35,946 nt of DNA, taken from the NCBI RefSeq assembly GCF_014884995.1, contig NZ_JABMII010000020.1, forward strand, positions 1 to 35,946, read 5' to 3'. Each line of letters begins with the position of its first letter. The stretch's first letter is position 1. Below are positions 18,493 through 26,061 of this stretch, in pieces. The stretch is from Spirabiliibacterium pneumoniae. Its GTDB lineage: Bacteria; Pseudomonadota; Gammaproteobacteria; Enterobacterales; Pasteurellaceae. The position numbers and the translations under genes were made by a program. Under the pieces are notes generated by a model, which was not told the origin of the DNA, did no database searches, and saw only the letters and a list, made by a program, of their open reading frames with translations.

Positions 18493-18503
18493 ACCGCCTT
18501 TTT
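18468..18503 (-). terminator. waaC (heptose cluster) terminator
   Basis: AAAAAAGGCGGTT (18468-18480) pairs with AACCGCCTTTTT (18492-18503). The intervening bases can add a GAT/ATC pairing with one bulge. A T-run follows on the minus strand. It lies about 18 bases past the waaC stop and contains the FNR-like palindrome in its apical part. Confidence 0.88.
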
Positions 18504-18521
18504 ATTTCTAAGGATTACACA

Positions 18522-19478
18522 TTAAGGATCGATTAAATCTATCAAGGTATTCCATACCTGATCTGGCAAGATTTGTTGCATACTTGATGCCGTCAGCGCA
18601 ATTTGATTATTCCCATAACTTCCTATCAACTTAGGATCAGTTGCACCATACAGCCCGATACAAGGCACATCAAGCGCTGCCGTTAAATGAGAAAGCCCTG
18701 TATCTACGGCAACAACACTCAACGCATTCGCCAAAATGCTCGCCATTTCCGAAAGGCTGCTTTTTGATAACACCGACGCTAACGCAAACCCTGCGGCTAA
18801 ACGTTCAGCACGCTCACGCTCACGCTCATTCCCCCAAGGCAATTTAACCGCTACGCCAAGTGCGGTAGTACGCGCAATCAAATCACGCCAATAATCTTCG
18901 TGCCAATGTTTTTCATCGCGCGTTGTCGAATGAATAAATACGCAATACGCAGCAGGTTCACTTTGCGCTTTAAGATATTGAGTAATGCCGTAATTACCCT
19001 TGCTTCTCGGCACAGAGTAGCCTAACGCAGAGGCAAACAATGCGCGAGTTCGCTCAACAGCGTGCTGCTCTGGCGCGATATCGTAACGCTTGTCATAAAA
19101 AAATGACGCAATGGGCTCACGCGCACTTTTGCGATCATAGCCATGTTTCGTCCCACGAATAAGACGAGTTGCAAAAAAAGCACTTTTGAATAAACCTTGC
19201 GCATCGATCACAGCATCATATTGTGTTTCTCTTAATCTATTACGATAAGCACGCCATTCCTGCCATGTTTTATAGCTTAACGGTGACTTTCGCCAGCGCC
19301 GAAGTGATATTTTTATCACATGATCCACAGCCGTGTGCCAAAAAGGAATCTCAATAAAATCCTCTTCCACAACCCAGTCAAATGTAATGCCATCAATGGC
19401 TTGTTGTGCATCGGTTAAGGCTGGCAATGTGTGCAAAATATCACCCATAGACGACGTCTTTACAATACAAACTTTCAT
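18522..19478 (-). CDS. waaC: Lipopolysaccharide heptosyltransferase I
   Basis: WaaC (RfaC) adds the first L-glycero-D-manno-heptose to Kdo of lipid A-Kdo at the cytoplasmic face of the inner membrane. The 318-residue glycosyltransferase family 9 protein starts MKVCIVKTSSMGDILHTLPA and keeps the E. coli-like segments TDAQQAI, FDWVVEE, YDAVIDAQGL and VDTGLSHLTAALD. It begins 13 bases after waaF. The similarity is to the enteric WaaC type. USS at 18858. Confidence 0.95.
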   Translation of the reverse strand: MKVCIVKTSSMGDILHTLPALTDAQQAIDGITFDWVVEEDFIEIPFWHTAVDHVIKISLRRWRKSPLSYKTWQEWRAYRNRLRETQYDAVIDAQGLFKSAFFATRLIRGTKHGYDRKSAREPIASFFYDKRYDIAPEQHAVERTRALFASALGYSVPRSKGNYGITQYLKAQSEPAAYCVFIHSTTRDEKHWHEDYWRDLIARTTALGVAVKLPWGNERERERAERLAAGFALASVLSKSSLSEMASILANALSVVAVDTGLSHLTAALDVPCIGLYGATDPKLIGSYGNNQIALTASSMQQILPDQVWNTLIDLIDP

Positions 19479-19491
19479 AAGTTCACCACAT

Positions 19492-20535
19492 TTATTTTTG
19501 AATAACTCGCTCTAAAGCGTCTAATGCCATTTCTGGCGTAATATCCATTAAACTTTGATGATACCCTTGTGCATTATCTTTGCTCGACCGCACTTTAATT
19601 AAGCCACCATCAATTAACCGAATCACTTCCACGTTATCACTCAGTGGCGGAGTGTATTCAGGGCTGGTTGGGCCGTATAATGCTACCAACGGGCGACCAA
19701 GGGCAGCAGCAATGTGCATCAACCCCGAATCATTGCTCACCACAGCATCACAAACGGACATTAAATCAATCACCTCAGGCAATGTCGTTTGCCCAGCTAA
19801 GTTGACGCAAAAGCGTTGGCTCTCAGGCGAAAGTGCGGTTTTAATCTGCTCACCGACCGCTTCATCTTTCGTCGAACCAAAAATCTGCACCTGATAACCG
19901 CGCGTAACGAGCACTTCTGCAAGGCTTGCGTAGTGATAATGTGGCCAACGTTTCGCCGGCCCAAACTCTGCCCCTGGGCAAAAGCCGATCACGCGGCGGT
20001 GTTGTGCCTGCTCAATTTGGCGTGCGAATTTAGCTAACGTTTGTGCCACCGCACTTTGCTCAACACGCAAATAAGGCTTGTGGATCACCATCTCCGTCGC
20101 CGCAGGCACTTGCGCTTTATCAAACCCGAGTGCGACATAACGCTGCACCATCAGTGGATAATCCTGCTTATTTTTACGCCAGTCGTTGAGCAAGCCGTAA
20201 CGGCTTTCCCCAATCCAGCCACGACGATGCGCAATGCGCGCGAAAAACGGCACCAAGGCGGATTTTAACGAGTTGGGCAGCACGATCGCCATGTCGTATT
20301 GCCCACGCAATGCCTTCCCCAAACGATAACGCTCGGCCAACGCAAAACGCCCGTGCCCAATGGGCATTTCTAGCGCATGGCGCACCTCAGGCATGCGTGA
20401 GAGCAACGCACGACACCAATTCGGTGCCAGCACATCAATAGTGGCGTCAGGATAGCGCTCTTTGAGTTGTTGATAGAGGCTGTGAGACATCATCATATCC
20501 CCCACCCACGACGGCCCGATAATGAGAATATTCAC
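19492..20535 (-). CDS. waaF: Lipopolysaccharide heptosyltransferase II
   Basis: WaaF (RfaF) transfers the second heptose onto the first in inner-core LPS. I take a GTG start at 20533-20535, giving NILIIGPSWVGDMMMSHSLY after the initiator and 347 residues, the usual length. AAGGA lies 8 bases before this GTG. An in-frame ATG nine codons upstream would overlap hldD and add an unusual extension. Other conserved parts are GFCPGAEFGPAKRWP and SNDSGLMHIAAALGRPLVALYGPTSP. USS are at 19587, 19831, 20048 and across the start (20534). Confidence 0.95.
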   Translation of the reverse strand: MNILIIGPSWVGDMMMSHSLYQQLKERYPDATIDVLAPNWCRALLSRMPEVRHALEMPIGHGRFALAERYRLGKALRGQYDMAIVLPNSLKSALVPFFARIAHRRGWIGESRYGLLNDWRKNKQDYPLMVQRYVALGFDKAQVPAATEMVIHKPYLRVEQSAVAQTLAKFARQIEQAQHRRVIGFCPGAEFGPAKRWPHYHYASLAEVLVTRGYQVQIFGSTKDEAVGEQIKTALSPESQRFCVNLAGQTTLPEVIDLMSVCDAVVSNDSGLMHIAAALGRPLVALYGPTSPEYTPPLSDNVEVIRLIDGGLIKVRSSKDNAQGYHQSLMDITPEMALDALERVIQK

Positions 20536-20546
20536 CGCACTTTTCC

Positions 20547-21470
20547 TTATCGATTCAACCACGCCATATATTCCGCCACGCCCTCTGCCACGTTTTTAAA
20601 TGGCTTGTCGTAGCCTGCGGTGCGCAGTTTGGTTAAATCAGCTTGGGTGTATTCTTGATAGCGACTTTTTAAATGCTCAGGGAATGGGATGGTTTCAATT
20701 TCCCCCTTGCCATGGTAGGCAATCACCGCTTTGGCGATTTCTTCAAAACTTTCTGCATTGCCTGTGCCGCAGTTGTAAATGCCTGAAATACCGTGCTCCC
20801 AGCACCATAAATTGACCGCCGCCACGTCGCCGACATACACAAAATCACGGCGGAAATGTTCCGAGCCTTGGAATAATTTCGGATTTTCACCGTTTAAAAT
20901 TTGATTGTTTAAGTGAAATGCTACACTCGCCATACTGCCTTTGTGGCTTTCCCGTGGGCCATAAACGTTGAAGTAGCGAAAGCCGCAAAGGGGTGATTGC
21001 GCTTGAGGCAAGATGTCTCGCACATATTGGTCAAATAAGAATTTAGAATAGCCGTAGACATTCAACGGCGCTTCAAATTGACGCTCTTCCACAAAGGTGT
21101 CTCGGTCGCCGTAAGTCGCCGCCGATGAGGCATACAAAAATGGAATTTGGCGATCAAGGCAATAATGCAGCAACTCTTTGGAATATTCATAGTTGTTTTG
21201 CATCATGTATTTGCCGTTCCACTCGGTGGTCGCCGAACACGCGCCTTCATGAAAAACAGCATCCACCGGCCCGAAATCATCACCGGCGATAATCGAGGCG
21301 ATAAAATCCTCTTTGTCACAATAGTCTGCGATGTCCAAATCCACCATGTTGGCAAATTTGGTGCCGTCGGTGAGGTTATCCACCACCAAAATATCACGTC
21401 GCCCTGTGTCGTTTAGGGCTTTTACAATATTGCTGCCGATAAAGCCAGCGCCACCCGTTACAATAATCAT
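20547..21470 (-). CDS. hldD: ADP-L-glycero-D-manno-heptose 6-epimerase
   Basis: HldD (RfaD, GmhD) converts ADP-D-glycero-D-manno-heptose to the L-glycero form used by WaaC and WaaF. The 307-residue SDR-family enzyme has the NADP-binding GGAGFIGSN motif at its start and the YGYSK catalytic motif. It is the first gene of hldD-waaF-waaC, the same order as in E. coli. A promoter with TACAAT (21497-21502) lies about 30 bases upstream, just behind the aphA terminator. The waaF GTG lies 11 bases after its stop. Confidence 0.97.
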   Translation of the reverse strand: MIIVTGGAGFIGSNIVKALNDTGRRDILVVDNLTDGTKFANMVDLDIADYCDKEDFIASIIAGDDFGPVDAVFHEGACSATTEWNGKYMMQNNYEYSKELLHYCLDRQIPFLYASSAATYGDRDTFVEERQFEAPLNVYGYSKFLFDQYVRDILPQAQSPLCGFRYFNVYGPRESHKGSMASVAFHLNNQILNGENPKLFQGSEHFRRDFVYVGDVAAVNLWCWEHGISGIYNCGTGNAESFEEIAKAVIAYHGKGEIETIPFPEHLKSRYQEYTQADLTKLRTAGYDKPFKNVAEGVAEYMAWLNR

Positions 21471-21496
21471 ACGCGTATCCTTTTGTGTTTTTCTTC

Positions 21497-21524
21497 ATTG
21501 TAAAGGATTTTGTCGCTGAGCAAA
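21497..21524 (-). promoter_or_regulatory. Probable hldD-waaF-waaC promoter
   Basis: On the minus strand TACAAT (21497-21502) is preceded at 16 bases by TTTGCT, a weak -35. It lies between the aphA terminator and hldD, which leaves this as the only likely promoter for the heptose cluster. Confidence 0.45.
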
Positions 21525-21525
21525 A

Positions 21526-21553
21526 TAAAAAGTGCGGTCAGACCGCACTTTTC
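21526..21553 (-). terminator. aphA terminator made of two inverted uptake signals
   Basis: Two exact USS in opposite orientation (21530-21538 and 21542-21550) form an 11-bp perfect stem (AAAAGTGCGGT with ACCGCACTTTT) with a 3-base loop, followed by T residues on the minus strand. It lies about 17 bases past the aphA stop. Paired USS acting as terminators are known in Haemophilus. Confidence 0.92.
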
Positions 21554-21569
21554 TCTTCACGCTCGCCGC

Positions 21570-22280
21570 TTAGTAACTGGAATTGATCAGCACTTCCTCA
21601 CCATAGCCACCCACCGTTGGCAGCGGTTGATAGGTGGAATTAGCCGCACGGATAATGCGAATGCCTCGAATGCCTGCCTCACGCGCCGCTAAAATATCAT
21701 CGTCACTGTCACCGTAGTGAATTTGGACATTGTGCGCTTTGATGGCTGGCGTTTTGTTGTATTTGGTATCGCGTGGCTTGCCGCCCATAAATTCCACAGG
21801 CTGCATATTCTTAATGCCGAAATCTTTTTGCAAAATTGGCGTTACGCCGTCCACATCGCCTGCGGTGCGACCAGTGATAAAGTAGATGGTATCTCCTCGT
21901 TTTTGGTGCATGTCAATTAACTCGTGAGCAATTTTTTTCGGAATAGAATATTGATCACAGCCAGCGTTCACTTCGTTCCAAAAATCTTGATTTTTCAAGT
22001 AGTCACCGCTGTTTGGAGAGTATTTTTCTTGCCCTTGATAAAAACACGGGCTGGAGAACAACACCGTATCATCAATATCAAAACTCACCGCCATTGGGGC
22101 TTTGTTTTTTAATTCCTGCGCCAATTGATCAACTGAGATCCAATGCACAGGCGCTTCAACCAATAATTCTTTGGCGTTCGTGCCAGCTTGAGTATAAGGC
22201 TCTTTAGGTGCAGCCTGCGCACTGACCGCACTTACACCTAATACTGTGCTGATTAACATCGCCATCCATTGTTTTTTCAT
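21570..22280 (-). CDS. aphA: Class B acid phosphatase AphA
   Basis: AphA is a periplasmic, magnesium-dependent acid phosphatase and phosphotransferase of the HAD (DDDD) superfamily. It hydrolyses nucleotides and other organic phosphates for nucleoside uptake. The 236-residue product has a signal peptide (cleavage likely after AQA at residue 23) and the nucleophile motif DIDDT at 68-72. FITGRTAGD and GDSDDDILAAREAG complete the site. Length matches E. coli AphA (237). In Haemophilus the related periplasmic phosphatases support NAD and nucleotide scavenging. A USS lies in the signal-peptide region (22225). Confidence 0.96.
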   Translation of the reverse strand: MKKQWMAMLISTVLGVSAVSAQAAPKEPYTQAGTNAKELLVEAPVHWISVDQLAQELKNKAPMAVSFDIDDTVLFSSPCFYQGQEKYSPNSGDYLKNQDFWNEVNAGCDQYSIPKKIAHELIDMHQKRGDTIYFITGRTAGDVDGVTPILQKDFGIKNMQPVEFMGGKPRDTKYNKTPAIKAHNVQIHYGDSDDDILAAREAGIRGIRIIRAANSTYQPLPTVGGYGEEVLINSSY

Positions 22281-22346
22281 TTTTTAACTCCTGTTTTTCT
22301 AAAAGGAAAATTAAGGAGCGCCATTTTAGCGAAAGAGATGATATTA

Positions 22347-22368
22347 AAATGCGATCTGGTTCAAGAAT
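22347..22368 (-). promoter_or_regulatory. CRP-like site upstream of aphA (weak)
   Basis: The plus-strand sequence from 22347 reads AAATGCGATCT followed by GGTTCAAGAAT, which matches the 22-base CRP consensus at about 15 positions. The left half is TGCGA, as in the Sxy-dependent CRP-S sites of Haemophilus; the right half is poor. It is about 77 bases from the aphA start. Confidence 0.25.
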
Positions 22369-22392
22369 TTTATCTGTCAAAATTTGATCGTT

Positions 22393-22420
22393 GAAAAAAT
22401 CCCCAGCTGGCACTGGGGAA
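22393..22420 (-). terminator. TRAP transporter operon terminator
   Basis: CCCCAG (22401-22406) and CTGGGG (22413-22418) form a stem with a 6-base loop, followed on the minus strand by ATTTTTTC. It lies a few bases after the permease stop. Confidence 0.85.
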
Positions 22421-22424
22421 TCGA

Positions 22425-24398
22425 TTATTTGCGGTGGAAATTGAGGAAAGCAATGAGCAGCACAACGATAATGCCCACCAAATCGGTAATGTGCTCTGGG
22501 GTGATCAACATCAAGGAACCGCAAGCAAGTACGATGCACTGCCACACGGGCATTGGCTGTTTGAAATAGCCTTCAAGGGCCGCAGACAGCCCAAGCACGC
22601 CAATAATGGAGGTGACAATCACGCTGACAATGGCGATCACACTCGGCAGTGGAAAATCGCGTGCAGTGATGGCCAGCCCAGTGGGGTCGATCATCAGCAT
22701 GGTTGGGTTATACACAAACATAAACGGCACGATAAAGCCCGCCAGCGCCAAGCGTAAAGATTGCCAGCCCGTTTTCATCGGGTCGCCCCCTGAAATGCCC
22801 GCCCCTGCAAACGCCGCTAGTGCCACCGGTGGCGTGATGTTAGCAAAAATGCCGAAATAAAAGACAAACATATGCGCCACAATCACAGGGATATCAAACG
22901 TCGCCAGCGCTGGTGCGGCCATGGTTGCAGTGATGATATAGGCAGGAATTGACGGCAAGCCCATTCCTAGTACCATTGACGCCAACATGGTTAAAATCAG
23001 GGTGAATAACAACGAGCCTGCACCCAATGTAACGATAGATGAGGTCATCACCGAGCCAAAGCTGGTGAGGTTCACCACGCCAATCACAATCCCAACCACA
23101 GCACAGGCCGCCATCACAGGCAGTGCTTGGCGCGCGCCATCTTCCAGTGCGCCGAGAATATCGCGCCAGCCCATGCGCGTTTCTTGGCGGATTTGGCTCA
23201 CCAGCACCGTAATGCCAATGGTGTAGGCGGCGGCGTAGCCAATTGGCACCGATTCAACCAAAAACCACACCAGTGCCACAATTGGCAACAACATATGCCC
23301 ACGGGCTTTCATCACCGCTTTCAGCTGTGGCAACTGTTCACGGGGGATGCCTTTTAAGTTGCGTTTACCTGCACGAAAATGCACCTGTGCAATCACACTT
23401 AAATAATACAACACGGCAGGCAACAAGGCGGCCAGTGCAATAGTGCTATAACTCACACCCGTGGTTTCCGCCATAATAAACGCACTGGCACCCATAATTG
23501 GCGGCAGCACTTGCCCGCCCACTGAGGCACTGGCCTCCACGGCGCCTGCAAACTCTTTGCGGTAGCCGATTTTTTTCATCAAGGGAATGGTAAACGCCCC
23601 TGTGCTGACCACATTCGCCACTGCGGCACCATTAATACTGCCCATAAAGCCACTGGAAATCACCGCCACTTTCGCAGGCCCGCCTTGTTTATCCCCTGCC
23701 AACGCCAATGCCAAGTCATTAAACAACTGCCCCATGCCTGATCGCCCTAAAAATGCGCCAAACAAGATAAATAAGAAAATAAAGGTCACCGACGCACCAA
23801 TAGCTGAAGAATAAAGCCCTTCGGTTTTAAGATAGAGCTGTCCGAAAATGTCGCCAATATCGTAAGGGCGCGTGAGCAGGCGATCAGGCATAAAACTCAT
23901 GGAGCTGATAAACGGATAAACCAAAAAGATCAGCGCAAAAATCACCAAAATCCAGCCTGTGATCCGCCGCGCCGCTTCCAGCACAACTAATACAGTCAAC
24001 ATTGCAAAGGCAATATCCCATTGATTTGGAATGCCACCGCGCACCGTCATAATGGCATCATATTGCACTATCAAATAGCCCACACCAGAAAGTGCGGTCA
24101 GCCCCCAAAGCCAGTCAAACCACGCAATCTTATCGCGTCGTGCAGATTTGCTGACAGGGTAAAGCAAAAAAATCAACAAGCAACCCACCCCAACATGGAT
24201 GGCGCGTTGTAGTAACGTTGGCAGCGGATAAAATGTGATATAAAGATGAAATAACGAATAAAAAATCGCAATGCCCACCAGCAGGTATTGTTGTACGCCT
24301 GCGACCAAATGCCGCGTAACCGATTCGCGATCAAATTTTTCTAAAATGGCTTGTTCGTGCGCTCCTAACGTATTAGGCGCGTGCGGCTTGTCACTCAT
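22425..24398 (-). CDS. TRAP transporter permease, fused 4TM/12TM type
   Basis: The 657-residue integral membrane protein combines the small (DctQ-like) and large (DctM-like) TRAP subunits in one chain, the form found with TAXI-type binding proteins. The DctM part has conserved glycine-rich stretches such as SSGFMGSINGAAVANVVSTG, VGGQVLPPIMGASAFIMAE and GMGLPSIPAYI. Uptake is driven by an ion gradient; the substrate cannot be read from sequence. I choose the ATG at 24398 because it overlaps the preceding stop as ATGA and has GGAGA about 8 bases before it. Two in-frame ATGs lie upstream (24404 and 24413). Confidence 0.93.
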   Translation of the reverse strand: MSDKPHAPNTLGAHEQAILEKFDRESVTRHLVAGVQQYLLVGIAIFYSLFHLYITFYPLPTLLQRAIHVGVGCLLIFLLYPVSKSARRDKIAWFDWLWGLTALSGVGYLIVQYDAIMTVRGGIPNQWDIAFAMLTVLVVLEAARRITGWILVIFALIFLVYPFISSMSFMPDRLLTRPYDIGDIFGQLYLKTEGLYSSAIGASVTFIFLFILFGAFLGRSGMGQLFNDLALALAGDKQGGPAKVAVISSGFMGSINGAAVANVVSTGAFTIPLMKKIGYRKEFAGAVEASASVGGQVLPPIMGASAFIMAETTGVSYSTIALAALLPAVLYYLSVIAQVHFRAGKRNLKGIPREQLPQLKAVMKARGHMLLPIVALVWFLVESVPIGYAAAYTIGITVLVSQIRQETRMGWRDILGALEDGARQALPVMAACAVVGIVIGVVNLTSFGSVMTSSIVTLGAGSLLFTLILTMLASMVLGMGLPSIPAYIITATMAAPALATFDIPVIVAHMFVFYFGIFANITPPVALAAFAGAGISGGDPMKTGWQSLRLALAGFIVPFMFVYNPTMLMIDPTGLAITARDFPLPSVIAIVSVIVTSIIGVLGLSAALEGYFKQPMPVWQCIVLACGSLMLITPEHITDLVGIIVVLLIAFLNFHRK

Positions 24399-24856
24399 TG
24401 GCATCTTCTCCATAAAAACATAAAAAATGGCTGTTTGATTGGGCGAATTGTCACAGGACTATAATCAGGTAGATGTTGATAAATAGCCCATTGCTCACCG
24501 TTCATTAACACTGTGCCTTGCATATTGCGTGATACCATCCAGTTAATCTCGCGCATAGCTATCGCCCGCTTGAACCCCACATAGCCAGGTGGCGCGCTGA
24601 TGGACTCACCTTTTGAAGGCGTGCCCGCCCCAAAGGTTTGCATCCACGTGGCGGTGAGCATAAGCTGCTCGCCTTGGGTACGATATTGTTCAATCCACCA
24701 CTGGTGCTCCACCGAATGATGCCAGCGCAGGCGAAATGTTTCGCCTTTTAACAAGCAATGCAGGGTTTCACTGTGGAATTCAACACCCTGCACTGGCACC
24801 AAAGCACAAAGTGCGGTCAGCCCCAATACCGCCAGACCGCACTTTAGCTTATTCAT
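24395..24856 (-). CDS. DUF1850 protein of a TAXI-TRAP operon
   Basis: This 153-residue protein lies between the TAXI binding protein and the TRAP permease, the usual place of DUF1850 proteins. It has an N-terminal signal peptide (MNKLKCGLAVLGLTALCALV, then PVQG) and a mature domain with LRWHHSVEHQWWIEQY. It is probably periplasmic and accessory to the transporter; its biochemical role is unknown. The start shares one base with the TAXI stop (TAATG) and its stop overlaps the permease start (ATGA), so all three are coupled. Two inverted USS (24809 and 24836) form a hairpin within its first codons. Confidence 0.85.
   Translation of the reverse strand: MNKLKCGLAVLGLTALCALVPVQGVEFHSETLHCLLKGETFRLRWHHSVEHQWWIEQYRTQGEQLMLTATWMQTFGAGTPSKGESISAPPGYVGFKRAIAMREINWMVSRNMQGTVLMNGEQWAIYQHLPDYSPVTIRPIKQPFFMFLWRRCQ
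24808..24845 (-). repeat. Inverted uptake signal pair inside the DUF1850 start region
   Basis: AAAGTGCGGTC (24808-24818) and GACCGCACTTT (24835-24845) are perfect 11-bp complements separated by 16 bases. In the mRNA this hairpin begins about 9 bases after the DUF1850 ATG and spans much of the signal-peptide coding region. Unlike the USS pair after aphA, no T-tract follows, so termination is unlikely. Confidence 0.8.
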
Positions 24857-25869
24857 TATTTTTGACCGTTGACTTCAGCGTAATATTTCTCAGCGCCAGG
24901 GTGCAATGGTGCAACCAATCCTTCTTGCGCGCCCTCCACCGTGATGGCTTTCGCCGCTTGGTGTGCGGTGGCCAGTGCAGGCAGGCTTTCAAAGAACTGC
25001 TTAGTTAATTTATACACATCGTCAGTGCTCATTTTGGTTTGCACCACAAGCGCATTTTTAATCGCCACCGTTGGCACAGGCTCTTTGTTGCCGTAGGTGT
25101 TTGCAGGAATGTCCATTGGCGTGAAATACGGCCTACTTTCCGCAATTTTCGCTGCACCATCTGCAGGAATGCTGACCAACTGCAAATCAAAGCCTTGTTG
25201 CAGCTCCATCAACGAAGAGTTCGGTAAGCCACTGGTTAAAAAGGCCGCATCAATTTTGCCCGCTTTGAGCGCATCGGCCGCTTCGGCGTAACCTAAGTAA
25301 TCCACGGTGATGTCGTTATAGGTAATGCCAAAGCCCGCCAACAAATTACGCGCATTGACTTCAACGCCTGAATTTTGTGCACCAGTAGCTACGCGTTTGC
25401 CTTTCAAGTCCGTGATGGTTTTAATGCCTGTTTTGCCAGAGGTGACAATTTGCACAAAGTTAGGATACAACGCCGCCATTTCGCTGACACTGTCCAATTT
25501 TTGACTGAAATTGCCTGTGCCGTTCACCGCATCGCTGAGCACATCACTCATCACAAACGCCATTTCCACTTTGCCTTGATTGATCAAATTGATATTCTCA
25601 ACCGAGGCGCCTGTGGTTTGGGTCTTCGAATTAGTTTTAAACACCTTGGAGTAGGTTTCTGCAAGCGTAGTTCCAATAATATTATATGGCCCCGATGCAC
25701 CGCCTGTGGCAATGGTGACAAATTTACTCTCAAGCCCTTGGCTGGCATCTGACTGTGTACTGGTACTGCTTTGTTGATTTTGCGCAGGCTGTTTGTCGTC
25801 ACAGGCGTTGAGTGTTAACAAACTCACCGCGCCAATGGCGAATGCAAGGGTACTTTTCATCAATTTCAT
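24856..25869 (-). CDS. TAXI-family TRAP transporter substrate-binding lipoprotein
   Basis: The 337-residue product matches TAXI (TRAP-associated extracytoplasmic immunogenic) binding proteins, with FVTIATGGASGPYNIIGTTL near the N-terminus and GKRVATGAQNSGVEVNARNL in the middle. I choose the ATG at 25869, which has AAAGGAG about 6 bases upstream. The signal ends in a lipobox, LNAC, with Cys23, followed by Asp at +2, the inner-membrane retention signal of the Lol system. It may therefore be tethered next to the permease rather than free in the periplasm. Known TAXI ligands include glutamate-like acids, but the ligand here is unknown. Confidence 0.92.
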   Translation of the reverse strand: MKLMKSTLAFAIGAVSLLTLNACDDKQPAQNQQSSTSTQSDASQGLESKFVTIATGGASGPYNIIGTTLAETYSKVFKTNSKTQTTGASVENINLINQGKVEMAFVMSDVLSDAVNGTGNFSQKLDSVSEMAALYPNFVQIVTSGKTGIKTITDLKGKRVATGAQNSGVEVNARNLLAGFGITYNDITVDYLGYAEAADALKAGKIDAAFLTSGLPNSSLMELQQGFDLQLVSIPADGAAKIAESRPYFTPMDIPANTYGNKEPVPTVAIKNALVVQTKMSTDDVYKLTKQFFESLPALATAHQAAKAITVEGAQEGLVAPLHPGAEKYYAEVNGQK

Positions 25870-25918
25870 AGGCTCTCCTTTCATGATTTAACTTATTTTT
25901 ATCATTTCTGTAACATTG

Positions 25919-25947
25919 AAAATATGATCTCTGTCTAAAACTGTCAA
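25919..25947 (-). promoter_or_regulatory. TRAP operon promoter
   Basis: On the minus strand TTGACA (25942-25947) and TATTTT (25919-25924) are 17 bases apart. The expected start is about 43 bases before the TAXI ATG. The -35 is consensus. Confidence 0.55.
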
Positions 25948-25985
25948 TAAAATATCCAAATCAATGCAAGAAAATGTGAGCTAAC

Positions 25986-26014
25986 TCTACATTCTTATCA
26001 TATTCAGTTATAAT
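25986..26014 (+). promoter_or_regulatory. nhaA promoter
   Basis: TCTACA (25986-25991) and an exact TATAAT (26009-26014) are 17 bases apart, upstream of nhaA. A USS (26018-26026) begins at the expected transcription start. A TGTGA half-site lies just upstream of the -35 but lacks a partner. Confidence 0.55.
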
Positions 26015-26061
26015 CAAACCGCACTTTTAAAATAAAAATGCACAAGAATTTAAGGAGTTAT

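Noticed and set aside
25970-25992. CRP site upstream of nhaA
   Set aside because: Only the left half (AAAATGTGA) fits; the right half matches two of five bases and the spacing to the -10 is not that of a standard CRP promoter.
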